This document shows, piece after piece, positions 56,221-64,000 of a stretch of 64,000 nt of DNA. Source of the DNA: Bacteroidales bacterium. GTDB taxonomy: Bacteria; Bacteroidota; Bacteroidia; Bacteroidales; Marinilabiliaceae. The DNA is taken from the NCBI GenBank assembly GCA_015061285.1, contig SUWW01000004.1, positions 141,540 through 205,539 of the forward strand. Direction: 5' to 3'. The notes under the pieces are model-generated. The model was not told the origin of the DNA, made no database searches, and saw nothing but the letters and a program-made list of their open reading frames with translations. How positions within the stretch are numbered: the stretch's first letter is position 1; each line of letters starts with the position of its first letter. Made by a program: the position numbers and the translations under genes.

Positions 56221-59200
56221 TTAGAATGTGACATTCAGACCGAAAACAACTTTTTTAGAGTTAGGATAGCTACCCTTATCTACACCGAGACTATTGCCAA
56301 CACCGGTAACTTCTGGGTCGAAGCCTGGATATTTAGTGAATGTGAAGAAGTCGTCGAGAGAGCAGTAGATACGTACGTTCTCCATTTTAGCCTTGAGTGA
56401 GATGTCGTGAGGCAAAGTGTAGCCGAGTTGTATTTGCTTAATCTTGAAGTAGTTGCCGCTAAATACGCATGCGTCCGAAATCATGTATTTATCCATATCG
56501 TTGGCGCCTGCGCGTGGGGTAGTGCCGTCGGTGTTTTGTGGTGTCCAACGATTCTTTACAAACTCGGTGAGCTTGTTGACATTGTAGTCGCTACGGTTGA
56601 GGCAGCTGAATATGTCGTTGCCAGCCGAACCTGTGCCGAACACGATGAGGTCGATGCCTTTCCATGCTGCGGTGAGGGTCAAACCGTAAGTAACGTCTGC
56701 CATACCTTTGCCAATTTCGGTCTTGTCTTCAGTGCCAATGGCGCCATCGTTGTTGAGGTCGTAGAATTCTGGGTTGCCAGTCTCTTTGTTTACACCTTTG
56801 AATTTATATCCATAGAAATACCATGCTGGGTGACCGACCTCGAAACGAGTGATAGTACCATACGTATGGAACGAAGTGCCACCAATGCCCTCTTTCAACG
56901 ATGGGTGAATGTAGGTTACCTTGTTCTTCAGTGTTGCCATGTTGGCTCGTGCACCAAGCATAACATCGCCAATCTTCTTCTGATAGCCAATCTCTATTTC
57001 AAAACCGCTATTCTCTATATCACCGGCGTTTACAGGAGAAGAAGCGTTACCTACAACCGTAGAAGGTGTGATGCCCGTTACGATAAGGTCTTTGGTCTTC
57101 TTCTTATAATAGTCGATGGTGAGAGAGAGACTGTTGTTGAGGAAGCGAGCATCGAGACCTATGTTGAACTGCTCCGAAGTCTCCCATTTTAGCTCGTCGT
57201 TACCAGTGCTGGTAGGAGCGTAACCGGTGATGTATCCGTAGTCGCCATCTTGAGTGGTAGGATAGTTACCAGTAGAAGCAATCACGTTGGCGTATGAATA
57301 ACCGCCGAGTGAAGCCAAACTACCATTCTGACCCCAGCTTGCACGGAGTTTCAATTGGTCGAGCACTTCGCGTGTAGACTGCATGAAATCTTCTTCGGTG
57401 ATAGCCCAACCCAAAGATGCTGCAGGGAAGTAGCCCCAACGGTTGTCGATAGGTAGAACGCTGCTATCGGCAGCATCGGCACGGAGGCTGAATTGAGCCA
57501 TGTAGCGTCCACCGTAATCGTAGCTCAAACGTCCGAAGTATGCCAGTTTGCGGCTGTAGCTTGGTTCGCCACCACTAAGGCTCTTGGTTGCCGTGGATGT
57601 TGCGTATGCAAAATACCAGAATAGAGGGTCGTCTTTCTTTACGCCGAAGTCGTCATCGCTACCAGTGTAGCTGCCTGAGACGCCATAGCCTCGGCTCTCG
57701 CTGAACGAACTACCAATCATTGCCGACGCGTGGTGCATATCGCCAAAGGTGTGGCTCCAGTTGGCAAAGTTTTCCCATTGATAATATGTAGAGCTGTTCT
57801 CGCTTGCGCTGAGGCCTACATAATTACGATGCTGAGAATCGTTGGCATAGTAGTCGTGGTTTACGCCGTAGCCTTCTGAACTTGAGAGGCTATAACCAAT
57901 GCGCGAAGTGAAAACGAGATCTTTGATAGGGCTGAAGTTCAACGCCGTGCTACCGCTGAGGTTGAATCCACGACCTTCCGAGAAGGAATTGTCGCGCATG
58001 ATGAGCGGGTTGACGTTCTCCATAGTTACAAAAGGCGAAACGCCGTAGTAGTTACCATTACCGTCGCTTAGAAGCTCGCCATATTCAGTAGTGTTAAGTA
58101 TGCGACGCATATTGTCGGGCATATCCTCGAGTGTGTAGGTAGCTTTGGTGAGTGGGTCGAGCTGAAGCACGGTGAGAAGCATTGAACTATATTCCGAACC
58201 TTCGGCTACCGACTGGCTCTTGCTATAGTTCACTTGGTTGTTGCTCTCAACGTTGAGCCACTCTTTGATTTTCCAAGAACCATTAAGCATACCAGTCAAA
58301 CGGTTGTAAATATCGGCGTTGCCAGTTACGATACCATTATTCTTCAGGATAGAAGCCGACATATATAAAGACCCTTTGTCGGAACCGGCTTGGAAGGTGA
58401 GTGTGTGGTGTTGCATAGTGCTAGTCTCGAAAGCAACATCGGCCCAGTTGGTGTTGGTCTGGAAATCCCAGTTGTTATAGAATGTCTCTTTGCTTATGAG
58501 GCCTGCGTCGAGGTAGTAGTTCATGAACTGCTCAGAGTTCATTACCTCGGGAACTTTAGCAATGCTTTGGCGAGTGAGTTGGAAGTCGTATGTAATCTTG
58601 CCATCGCCTTTACCTTTGCGTGTGGTTATAAGTATAACGCCATTACCAGCCGATGCGCCATAGATAGCTGCCGAAGCACCATCTTTGAGCACCTCCATCG
58701 ATTCAATGTCGTTAGGGTCGATGCCACTAATATCACCAGTGATACGTCCATCAACTACGAACAAAGGCGAAGAGCTACCATTGGAACTCACGCCACGTAT
58801 GCGTATGCTTGGGCTTGCGCCTGGTTTGGCTGATGAACTCAGCACTTGCACACCTGCTGTCTTGCCCTGCAAAGCTTGGCTTGCATTTGTAATAGTGCGA
58901 GCTTGCATATCTTCGCTCTTCACTTGGCTGACAGCACCAGTGAGCGAGCTCTTCTTCTGCACGCCGTAGCCCACAACCACAACGTCTTCAAGCTCTTCCA
59001 TCTCGTCGACCATCACCACCGACATGTTCTCGGCGGCTGGCATCTCTACGTTGCTGTAGCCAATAAAACTGAAAGACAGAGTTGCGCCATTGGCAACTTT
59101 CAGCGAGAAACGACCATCGTAGTCGGTTGCTGTTCCGTTAGTAGTGCCTTTTTCCATTACGGCTACACCTATTATTGGCTCGCCGCTGTTCGAGTCGGTG

Positions 59201-59307
59201 ACGCGCCCAGTTGCTGTCGACTGTGCCACGATGACCGACACCATGCAGAACATTGTTATCCATAGGCTAACAAGTCGTCTGTTCCATTCACATAGGTTTG
59301 GTTTCAT
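56221..59307 (-). CDS. SusC/RagA-family TonB-dependent outer-membrane transporter (pair 3)
   Basis: 1028 residues. The signal peptide (ITMFCMVSVIVAQ) follows a long basic N-region. A carboxypeptidase-regulatory-like domain (ATGRVTDSNSGEPIIGVAVM) and the plug motif VVVGYGVQKKSSLTGAVSQV lead to the barrel, which ends FGLNVTF. It is the first gene of an operon with susD3, the surface lipoprotein and two esterases. It is divergent from the hybrid two-component regulator gene, which presumably controls it. Confidence 0.95.
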   Translation of the reverse strand: MKPNLCEWNRRLVSLWITMFCMVSVIVAQSTATGRVTDSNSGEPIIGVAVMEKGTTNGTATDYDGRFSLKVANGATLSFSFIGYSNVEMPAAENMSVVMVDEMEELEDVVVVGYGVQKKSSLTGAVSQVKSEDMQARTITNASQALQGKTAGVQVLSSSAKPGASPSIRIRGVSSNGSSSPLFVVDGRITGDISGIDPNDIESMEVLKDGASAAIYGASAGNGVILITTRKGKGDGKITYDFQLTRQSIAKVPEVMNSEQFMNYYLDAGLISKETFYNNWDFQTNTNWADVAFETSTMQHHTLTFQAGSDKGSLYMSASILKNNGIVTGNADIYNRLTGMLNGSWKIKEWLNVESNNQVNYSKSQSVAEGSEYSSMLLTVLQLDPLTKATYTLEDMPDNMRRILNTTEYGELLSDGNGNYYGVSPFVTMENVNPLIMRDNSFSEGRGFNLSGSTALNFSPIKDLVFTSRIGYSLSSSEGYGVNHDYYANDSQHRNYVGLSASENSSTYYQWENFANWSHTFGDMHHASAMIGSSFSESRGYGVSGSYTGSDDDFGVKKDDPLFWYFAYATSTATKSLSGGEPSYSRKLAYFGRLSYDYGGRYMAQFSLRADAADSSVLPIDNRWGYFPAASLGWAITEEDFMQSTREVLDQLKLRASWGQNGSLASLGGYSYANVIASTGNYPTTQDGDYGYITGYAPTSTGNDELKWETSEQFNIGLDARFLNNSLSLTIDYYKKKTKDLIVTGITPSTVVGNASSPVNAGDIENSGFEIEIGYQKKIGDVMLGARANMATLKNKVTYIHPSLKEGIGGTSFHTYGTITRFEVGHPAWYFYGYKFKGVNKETGNPEFYDLNNDGAIGTEDKTEIGKGMADVTYGLTLTAAWKGIDLIVFGTGSAGNDIFSCLNRSDYNVNKLTEFVKNRWTPQNTDGTTPRAGANDMDKYMISDACVFSGNYFKIKQIQLGYTLPHDISLKAKMENVRIYCSLDDFFTFTKYPGFDPEVTGVGNSLGVDKGSYPNSKKVVFGLNVTF

Positions 59308-59387
59308 TTCATTTAGATTTTGACAGATTGTTTGGTAAAAATTTTACACCGCAATGTTATGCCGCTGATGTTTTATAGGCTTTTGTG

Positions 59388-59440
59388 TATGTTCAAAACG
59401 CACTTTTACATTTGTTCAAACATTTTATCGTTTGTTCAAA
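59388..59440. promoter_or_regulatory. Three phased GTTCAAA direct repeats between susC3 and the regulator
   Basis: GTTCAAA occurs at 59391, 59414 and 59434, in the same orientation, spaced 23 and 20 bases (about two helical turns). The second and third share the longer form TTTGTTCAAA. Hybrid two-component regulators have AraC-type domains that bind direct repeats upstream of their susC, so these are strong operator candidates. Confidence 0.6.
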
Positions 59441-59498
59441 ATAGTTAGTTGTGGTAGGGCGATACGTATTTATTGTATAATTTTTCGCCATACTTATA

Positions 59499-62400
59499 AT
59501 GATAGATATGAAGCTTCATAATTTCATTGCGCTGTTGATTCTTGTGTCGTTGACGTGTTGTAGCAATACGCAAACCGATGAACCTATTGATACTTATCCC
59601 GATGTAGTAATCTCCTCGTCACTCTCCAACCAGCAGATTATGTGTATGGCGCAGGATAGCGATGGCTATATATGGTTTGGCACCTATCGCGGACTCAATC
59701 GCTTCAATGGTCATGAGATGCGCCAATATTTCTGCACCGATGCGCCCAATAGCCTCCCCGACAATCAGGTGCGAGCTATGCACACCGACCGCAATGGCAG
59801 GTTGTGGGTGGCTACAAAAAATGGTGTGGCTCTCTACTCGCATAACGACGATTTTGAAAAGGTGAAAGTGAAATCGAAAAACGATTTCTGTTCGCATATA
59901 GTGGAAAACAGACGAGGCGACATTTTTGCCATTCAGATGGGCGATGTGTTGCGCTATGATTCCACTCAGAATGCTCTTGTGACTGTTATCAGCAACGTTA
60001 TGCCGGCTACCGATTTCGTGCGTGCTACGTTCATCGATTCTGAAGACAACTTATGGATAGTGAGCCATAACCAAATTATCTGCTATAGCTCGCAGACTCT
60101 CAAGCATATCGAAACACTCGATTTCGCACCCAATGAGATTGGTATTGCTACACTCATTGGCGATGAAATCTGGATGACGCGCAAAAATGAAATTGCTATT
60201 TACAATGTGTTGCAGCGTAAGTGGCAACCTCAGCCTCAGTGCATAACTAATAGTGCCGCACTACGCAATGTGAATATTTCGTGCATCAGTAGTTTGTCGC
60301 AAGGCAATATACTTATAGCCACTACATCTGGCTTGTGGGTATTCGACAGTGAAAAAGGTAAGCTGATAAATCAAAACGATGCCGACTTTCCTTTCGAAGC
60401 GCCTTCTATTATTGTGACGCAAACATTTATAGATACCGATGAAAATTTGTGGCTATGCTCATCGTCGCAAGGTTATGTAGTAGTGCCGCATGAACGAAAA
60501 TTGTTCAATTCGGATAGCTATCTGCGCACTGCTTTTAGTGGCAAAGCTGTTGCCTCGGTGGCTTATGGTAGTTCAAATATGTTGTGGCTTGCCACTCAGA
60601 TTGATGGTCTTTATGGCTATAATGTTAGCACTCGAACCATTACGCACTACGACATAGCTGCTTTGGTGCCAAACTTGAACACAAGTAAATATCGCATCAT
60701 ATATATATTCTCTGATAGCAAAGGCGACTTGTGGCTCTCGTGTGCACCTGGAGGTCTTATACATCTGCACCACAACAATGGCCGATTGAGCTATGCGGGC
60801 AGCTATCCTATCAATTTAGCTATTGTCATTGGCGAAGACAACGATGGCACAATTTGGGTCGGATGCTACAACAATACTTTTTATTCCAAACGCGCTACAA
60901 ACAACCATTTTGAGGCTCATCAGATATTGGGAAACACCTTCTATTACATGTCGTGTATGAGGCAATTGAGCAACGGGCGTTTTGCCACGCTCATAAAGAA
61001 CCAAGGCTTGCGCTGTGTCAATAATGATGCTATGCATAAACTCGATGAACCTCTAATCCCCGATAGCGTGCTCTCTTCGTGCATAAAACGCAGTGTCTTC
61101 TTGCCTTCGGCTCTCCTCGAAGATCGCAAAGGCGACCTCTGGATTGGCACGGTTAGCAACGGCCTTTTGCACTATAATATGCATACTAAAGAGTTGACTA
61201 CTATCGATGGCACGGCTTGCAACGACATTAGTAGTATTGAAGAAGACGACGAGGGCAGTTTGTGGATAAGTACGCTCTTTGGTCTCACCAAACACGATCC
61301 TAACACCAACACCACGATCAACTACTACAAGAGCGATGGCATAGGTGGCAACGAATTCTACGACCGTGCCTCGGCTCACTTGCCCGATGGCACTCTGATT
61401 TTTGGCGGCGCTCATGGACTGACGGTGTTCAATCCCAAAACTCTTACCGATTATCCGCAGACTCGCTTATATCTCGAAGATCTCAAAGTGCACAATCGCA
61501 TTGTGCGCCCCGAATATGGTAGTTGCATATCTACCTCGTTGTCAAAAGCTAAAGAGATTAATCTCAACTACAAGCAAAACAGCTTTAGCATATCGTTTGC
61601 TGCGCTCGACTTCGGTGGCGATGAGCGTTTCTGCTATCAATACAAACTCGATGGCTTCAATGCCTATTGGATCGATGCTCACAATGCACGTGAGGCTTTC
61701 TATGCCAATCTTCGCCCTTGCTCCTATAAGTTCAATGTGCGCATCACCAATAAAGATCGCACTCTCGTTATTGCCGAACGCTCTATCGTGGTGAATATTA
61801 TTCCTGCACCATGGAACACTTGGTGGGCTAAATTGATATACGTATGTCTTCTGGTTGGTCTCATTCTGTTTATAGCTCGACTATTTATTCGTCTAAAACT
61901 TGAGCACTGGACTCTCCTGCAAGCCGAACGCGAACGAGAGCGCGAACGCCACATAAATAAGATGAATATGAGTTTCTTTGCCAATGTGTCGCACGAGTTC
62001 CGCACGCCGCTTACCATTATTGCTGGACCTATTGCCCAACTCACCGCCGACGAAACGCTCACCACCGAGCAACGTAGCTTGCTACAGATAGTGCAAAGCA
62101 GCGTTAGCCGTATGCTGCGCCTTGTGAACCAGATGATGGACTTCCACCGACTCGAAGACGATGCTTTGCGCCTCGAAGTGGCTCGCCACGACATTATTGG
62201 ACTGCTGCGTCAGGCGCTGTCGATGTTCACGATGCAGGCTAAGGAGAAGGAGATAACCATAGTTACGCATGGCGTGGAGGATAGCTGCATTATGTGGCTC
62301 GACCCCGACAAGGTGGACAAGATTATATGCAACCTGCTTGGCAACGCAGTGAAATATACGCCGCAAGGTGGCCGCATCGATTTCTGCTTCGACGTAGTTA

Positions 62401-63548
62401 CGCGTCAGGCGGCCCTCGACGAACACCCCGATTTGCCAAACGATGGTTGCACGCGATACGTAAAGATTGCCGTTGCCAACACTGGTCAGTCTATCAACGC
62501 GGATGACCTCACGCGCATCTTCGAACGCTATTATCAGATTCGTCGGCAGGCGCAAGGACAGTTCAACTGGGGCACAGGCGTAGGTCTCTATTATGCCAAA
62601 CGCTTGGTCTCGATGCATCATGGTTGCATAAAAGCCGAGAATAGTGCCGATGGTGTGGTGTTTAGCTTCGTGCTACCCGTTACCGACACCGCCTACACCG
62701 ACGAGGAAAAAGTGCAGGGCGGCGCACCCACGCAAAGCGCTCTCTATCCGCTTGCCGACGTTGTGGACGATACCAATGCCGAACAGCAGCCCGACGAGGA
62801 TAAACGCACCATCATGGTTATCGACGACGATGTGGAGATTGTGCACTACGTGAAGACGCTACTTACGCCTACGTACAATGTGGTGAGCCGCTTCGATGCC
62901 GAGAGCGCCATAAACTGCATTCGCGAAAAAGCCCCCGATCTCGTCCTTAGCGATGTGATGATGCAAGGCAAAGACGGTTTCGAACTATGTCGCGAGATAA
63001 AAAACGACCTCCAGTTGTGTCATATACCCGTGGTTTTAGTTACGGCTCGTACCACCACTACCGACCAGATAAAAGGTCTCGGAACGGGTGCCGATGCCTA
63101 CGTCACCAAGCCTTTCGACCCTGCCTATCTGCAAGCGCTCATAAGTAGCATAATGCAGAACCGCGACAAGGTGCGCCACATTCTCGCCACCACCACGCAG
63201 CCCGACACCATAGAAGCCGATGCCCTCTCGCCGCAAGACAACGCCTTCATGACAGAGCTCTACAAGATTATGGAGCAGGAACTCAGCAACCCCGACCTCG
63301 ACGTGTCGCACATGACCGACATGCTGCGTATATCGCGCACCAAACTCTACTACAAAGTGAAAGGTCTGACGGGCGAAAACCCGAGCGCATTCTTCCGCCG
63401 CTACAAACTCAACCGTGCCGCCGAACTAATAAAAGAGGGACACTACAACATGTCCGAAATTGCCGATTTGACTGGTTTTAGCTCACTCTCGCACTTCTCC
63501 ACCAGCTTCAAAAAGCAATTCGGCATTGCCCCAAGCGAGTATAAGTAA
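59499..63548 (+). CDS. Hybrid two-component system regulator (HTCS)
   Basis: 1349 residues holding sensor kinase, response regulator and DNA-binding domain in one inner-membrane protein. After the signal segment (FIALLILVSLTCCS) come periplasmic beta-propeller repeats (GYIWFGTYRGLNRFNG, LWVATKNGVALY, and similar to about residue 640). A Y_Y_Y domain follows, then one membrane helix (about 778-802). The HisKA His is H832 (ANVSHEFRTPL) and the ATPase N-box is CNLLGNAVKYTPQGG. The receiver phosphoacceptor is D1152 (LVLSDVMMQGKDG). The C-terminal 105 residues are an AraC domain (GFSSLSHFSTSFKKQFGIAPSEYK region). It senses an oligosaccharide in the periplasm and activates the divergent operon. The ligand is unknown. 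Confidence 0.96.
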   Translation: MIDMKLHNFIALLILVSLTCCSNTQTDEPIDTYPDVVISSSLSNQQIMCMAQDSDGYIWFGTYRGLNRFNGHEMRQYFCTDAPNSLPDNQVRAMHTDRNGRLWVATKNGVALYSHNDDFEKVKVKSKNDFCSHIVENRRGDIFAIQMGDVLRYDSTQNALVTVISNVMPATDFVRATFIDSEDNLWIVSHNQIICYSSQTLKHIETLDFAPNEIGIATLIGDEIWMTRKNEIAIYNVLQRKWQPQPQCITNSAALRNVNISCISSLSQGNILIATTSGLWVFDSEKGKLINQNDADFPFEAPSIIVTQTFIDTDENLWLCSSSQGYVVVPHERKLFNSDSYLRTAFSGKAVASVAYGSSNMLWLATQIDGLYGYNVSTRTITHYDIAALVPNLNTSKYRIIYIFSDSKGDLWLSCAPGGLIHLHHNNGRLSYAGSYPINLAIVIGEDNDGTIWVGCYNNTFYSKRATNNHFEAHQILGNTFYYMSCMRQLSNGRFATLIKNQGLRCVNNDAMHKLDEPLIPDSVLSSCIKRSVFLPSALLEDRKGDLWIGTVSNGLLHYNMHTKELTTIDGTACNDISSIEEDDEGSLWISTLFGLTKHDPNTNTTINYYKSDGIGGNEFYDRASAHLPDGTLIFGGAHGLTVFNPKTLTDYPQTRLYLEDLKVHNRIVRPEYGSCISTSLSKAKEINLNYKQNSFSISFAALDFGGDERFCYQYKLDGFNAYWIDAHNAREAFYANLRPCSYKFNVRITNKDRTLVIAERSIVVNIIPAPWNTWWAKLIYVCLLVGLILFIARLFIRLKLEHWTLLQAERERERERHINKMNMSFFANVSHEFRTPLTIIAGPIAQLTADETLTTEQRSLLQIVQSSVSRMLRLVNQMMDFHRLEDDALRLEVARHDIIGLLRQALSMFTMQAKEKEITIVTHGVEDSCIMWLDPDKVDKIICNLLGNAVKYTPQGGRIDFCFDVVTRQAALDEHPDLPNDGCTRYVKIAVANTGQSINADDLTRIFERYYQIRRQAQGQFNWGTGVGLYYAKRLVSMHHGCIKAENSADGVVFSFVLPVTDTAYTDEEKVQGGAPTQSALYPLADVVDDTNAEQQPDEDKRTIMVIDDDVEIVHYVKTLLTPTYNVVSRFDAESAINCIREKAPDLVLSDVMMQGKDGFELCREIKNDLQLCHIPVVLVTARTTTTDQIKGLGTGADAYVTKPFDPAYLQALISSIMQNRDKVRHILATTTQPDTIEADALSPQDNAFMTELYKIMEQELSNPDLDVSHMTDMLRISRTKLYYKVKGLTGENPSAFFRRYKLNRAAELIKEGHYNMSEIADLTGFSSLSHFSTSFKKQFGIAPSEYK

Positions 63549-63600
63549 ATTGAAAATTGAGAATTCGTAATACCTAATTCCTAATTGATATACATATTTT

Positions 63601-64000
63601 CATTGAGTCATGAAAATGGTTTTTTGCGCATGTGCGGAAATTTTCATTGAGTCGTGAAAACTGATTTTTGCACATTGAGCAAAATCCATTGTTATGATTA
63701 AATCATAGTTTCGCACGTTGCGCAAGTCCCATTGAGTTATAAAAACATAGTTTCGCACGTTGCGCAAGTCTCATTGAGTTATAAAAATGGCTTTCGCACG
63801 TTGCGCAAGTCCCATTGAGTTATAAAAACATAGTTTCGCACGTTGCGCAAGTCTCATTGAGTTATAAAAATGGCTTTCGCACGTTGCGCAAGTCCCATTG
63901 AGTTATAAAAATGGCTTTCGCAAGTTGCGCAAGTCCCATTGAGTTATAAAAACATAGTTTCGCACGTTGCGCAAGTCTCATTGAGTTATAAAAATGGCTT
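63601..64000. repeat. 41/42-bp tandem repeat array, truncated by the window end
   Basis: Ten units beginning CATTGAGT (or CATTG) follow each other without gaps at 63601, 63645, 63687, 63730, 63772, 63813, 63855, 63896, 63937 and 63979. From 63730 they are of two types: 42-base units with CATAGTTTC and 41-base units with TGGCTTTC. The order is A B A B B A B. Each contains GCACGTTGCGCAAGT with the palindrome TTGCGCAA. The first three units are diverged. The array is non-coding. Confidence 0.92.

Noticed and set aside
63601..64000. CRISPR array
   Set aside because: The units abut with no unique spacers. The variable 7-9 bases are just two alternating versions, and no cas gene is near.

Overview
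The window looks like a chromosomal segment of a Bacteroidota bacterium of the order Bacteroidales, probably gut-associated. The evidence is three SusC/SusD pairs, a hybrid two-component system regulator, many SPII lipoproteins, candidate promoters of the TAnnTTTG type, start codons without Shine-Dalgarno sequences, and adjacent pyrB and pyrI. Family and genus cannot be fixed from sequence alone. No rRNA, intact insertion sequence, prophage or CRISPR array was seen.

Layout. 1-4.5 kb: the end of aspS, tilS, and a convergent exported amidase-like protein. 4.5-4.7 kb: tRNA-Arg(CCG) and tRNA-Pro(GGG). 4.9-13 kb, minus strand: an unknown protein, a class A penicillin-binding protein, a leucine-rich-repeat lipoprotein, an unknown exported protein and leuS. 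13.2-24.7 kb: an amino-sugar locus. It holds an unknown lipoprotein, a NagB/PIG-L fusion, canonical nagB, and a minus-strand operon (GH20 hexosaminidase, XylR-like regulator, histidine phosphatase). Divergent from that operon are a ROK sugar kinase and a GH2 enzyme that resembles exo-beta-D-glucosaminidases. 25.2-30.5 kb: the first SusC/SusD pair. 30.6-33.6 kb: three membrane or exported proteins of unknown function. They lie between SusD1 and a second, decayed copy of the 3' end and terminator of susD1. 34.3-39.6 kb: a second SusC/SusD pair with no enzymes beside it.

39.9-40.9 kb: a compact minus-strand cassette of a DUF3990 ADP-ribosyltransferase-like protein flanked by two small helical partners, which resembles a toxin-antitoxin or defence module. 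40.9-48 kb: housekeeping genes (dut, an outer-membrane barrel protein, trkA, ruvX, def, dnaN, pyrB, pyrI, a flavin reductase-like protein). 48.1-63.5 kb: a complete polysaccharide utilization locus. A hybrid two-component regulator is divergent from susC, susD, a two-module surface lipoprotein, two tandem CE1-type esterases and a GH3 glucosidase. The enzyme set suggests an esterified plant glycan such as feruloylated xylan. The last 400 bases are a 41/42-bp tandem repeat that runs off the window.

How they fit together: the 13-30 kb region can plausibly import and cut GlcNAc/GlcN glycans (SusCD1, GH20, GH2), phosphorylate the sugar (ROK) and deaminate it to fructose-6-phosphate (NagB). The 48-63 kb locus senses its glycan with the hybrid regulator and processes it with esterases and a GH3 enzyme. 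The most notable observations are the NagB-like domain with Gln in place of the catalytic His, the susD relic repeat, the DUF3990 cassette, and the phased GTTCAAA sites between the regulator and susC3. All calls come from reading the sequence. No database search was run, and family names are from memory of their motifs.
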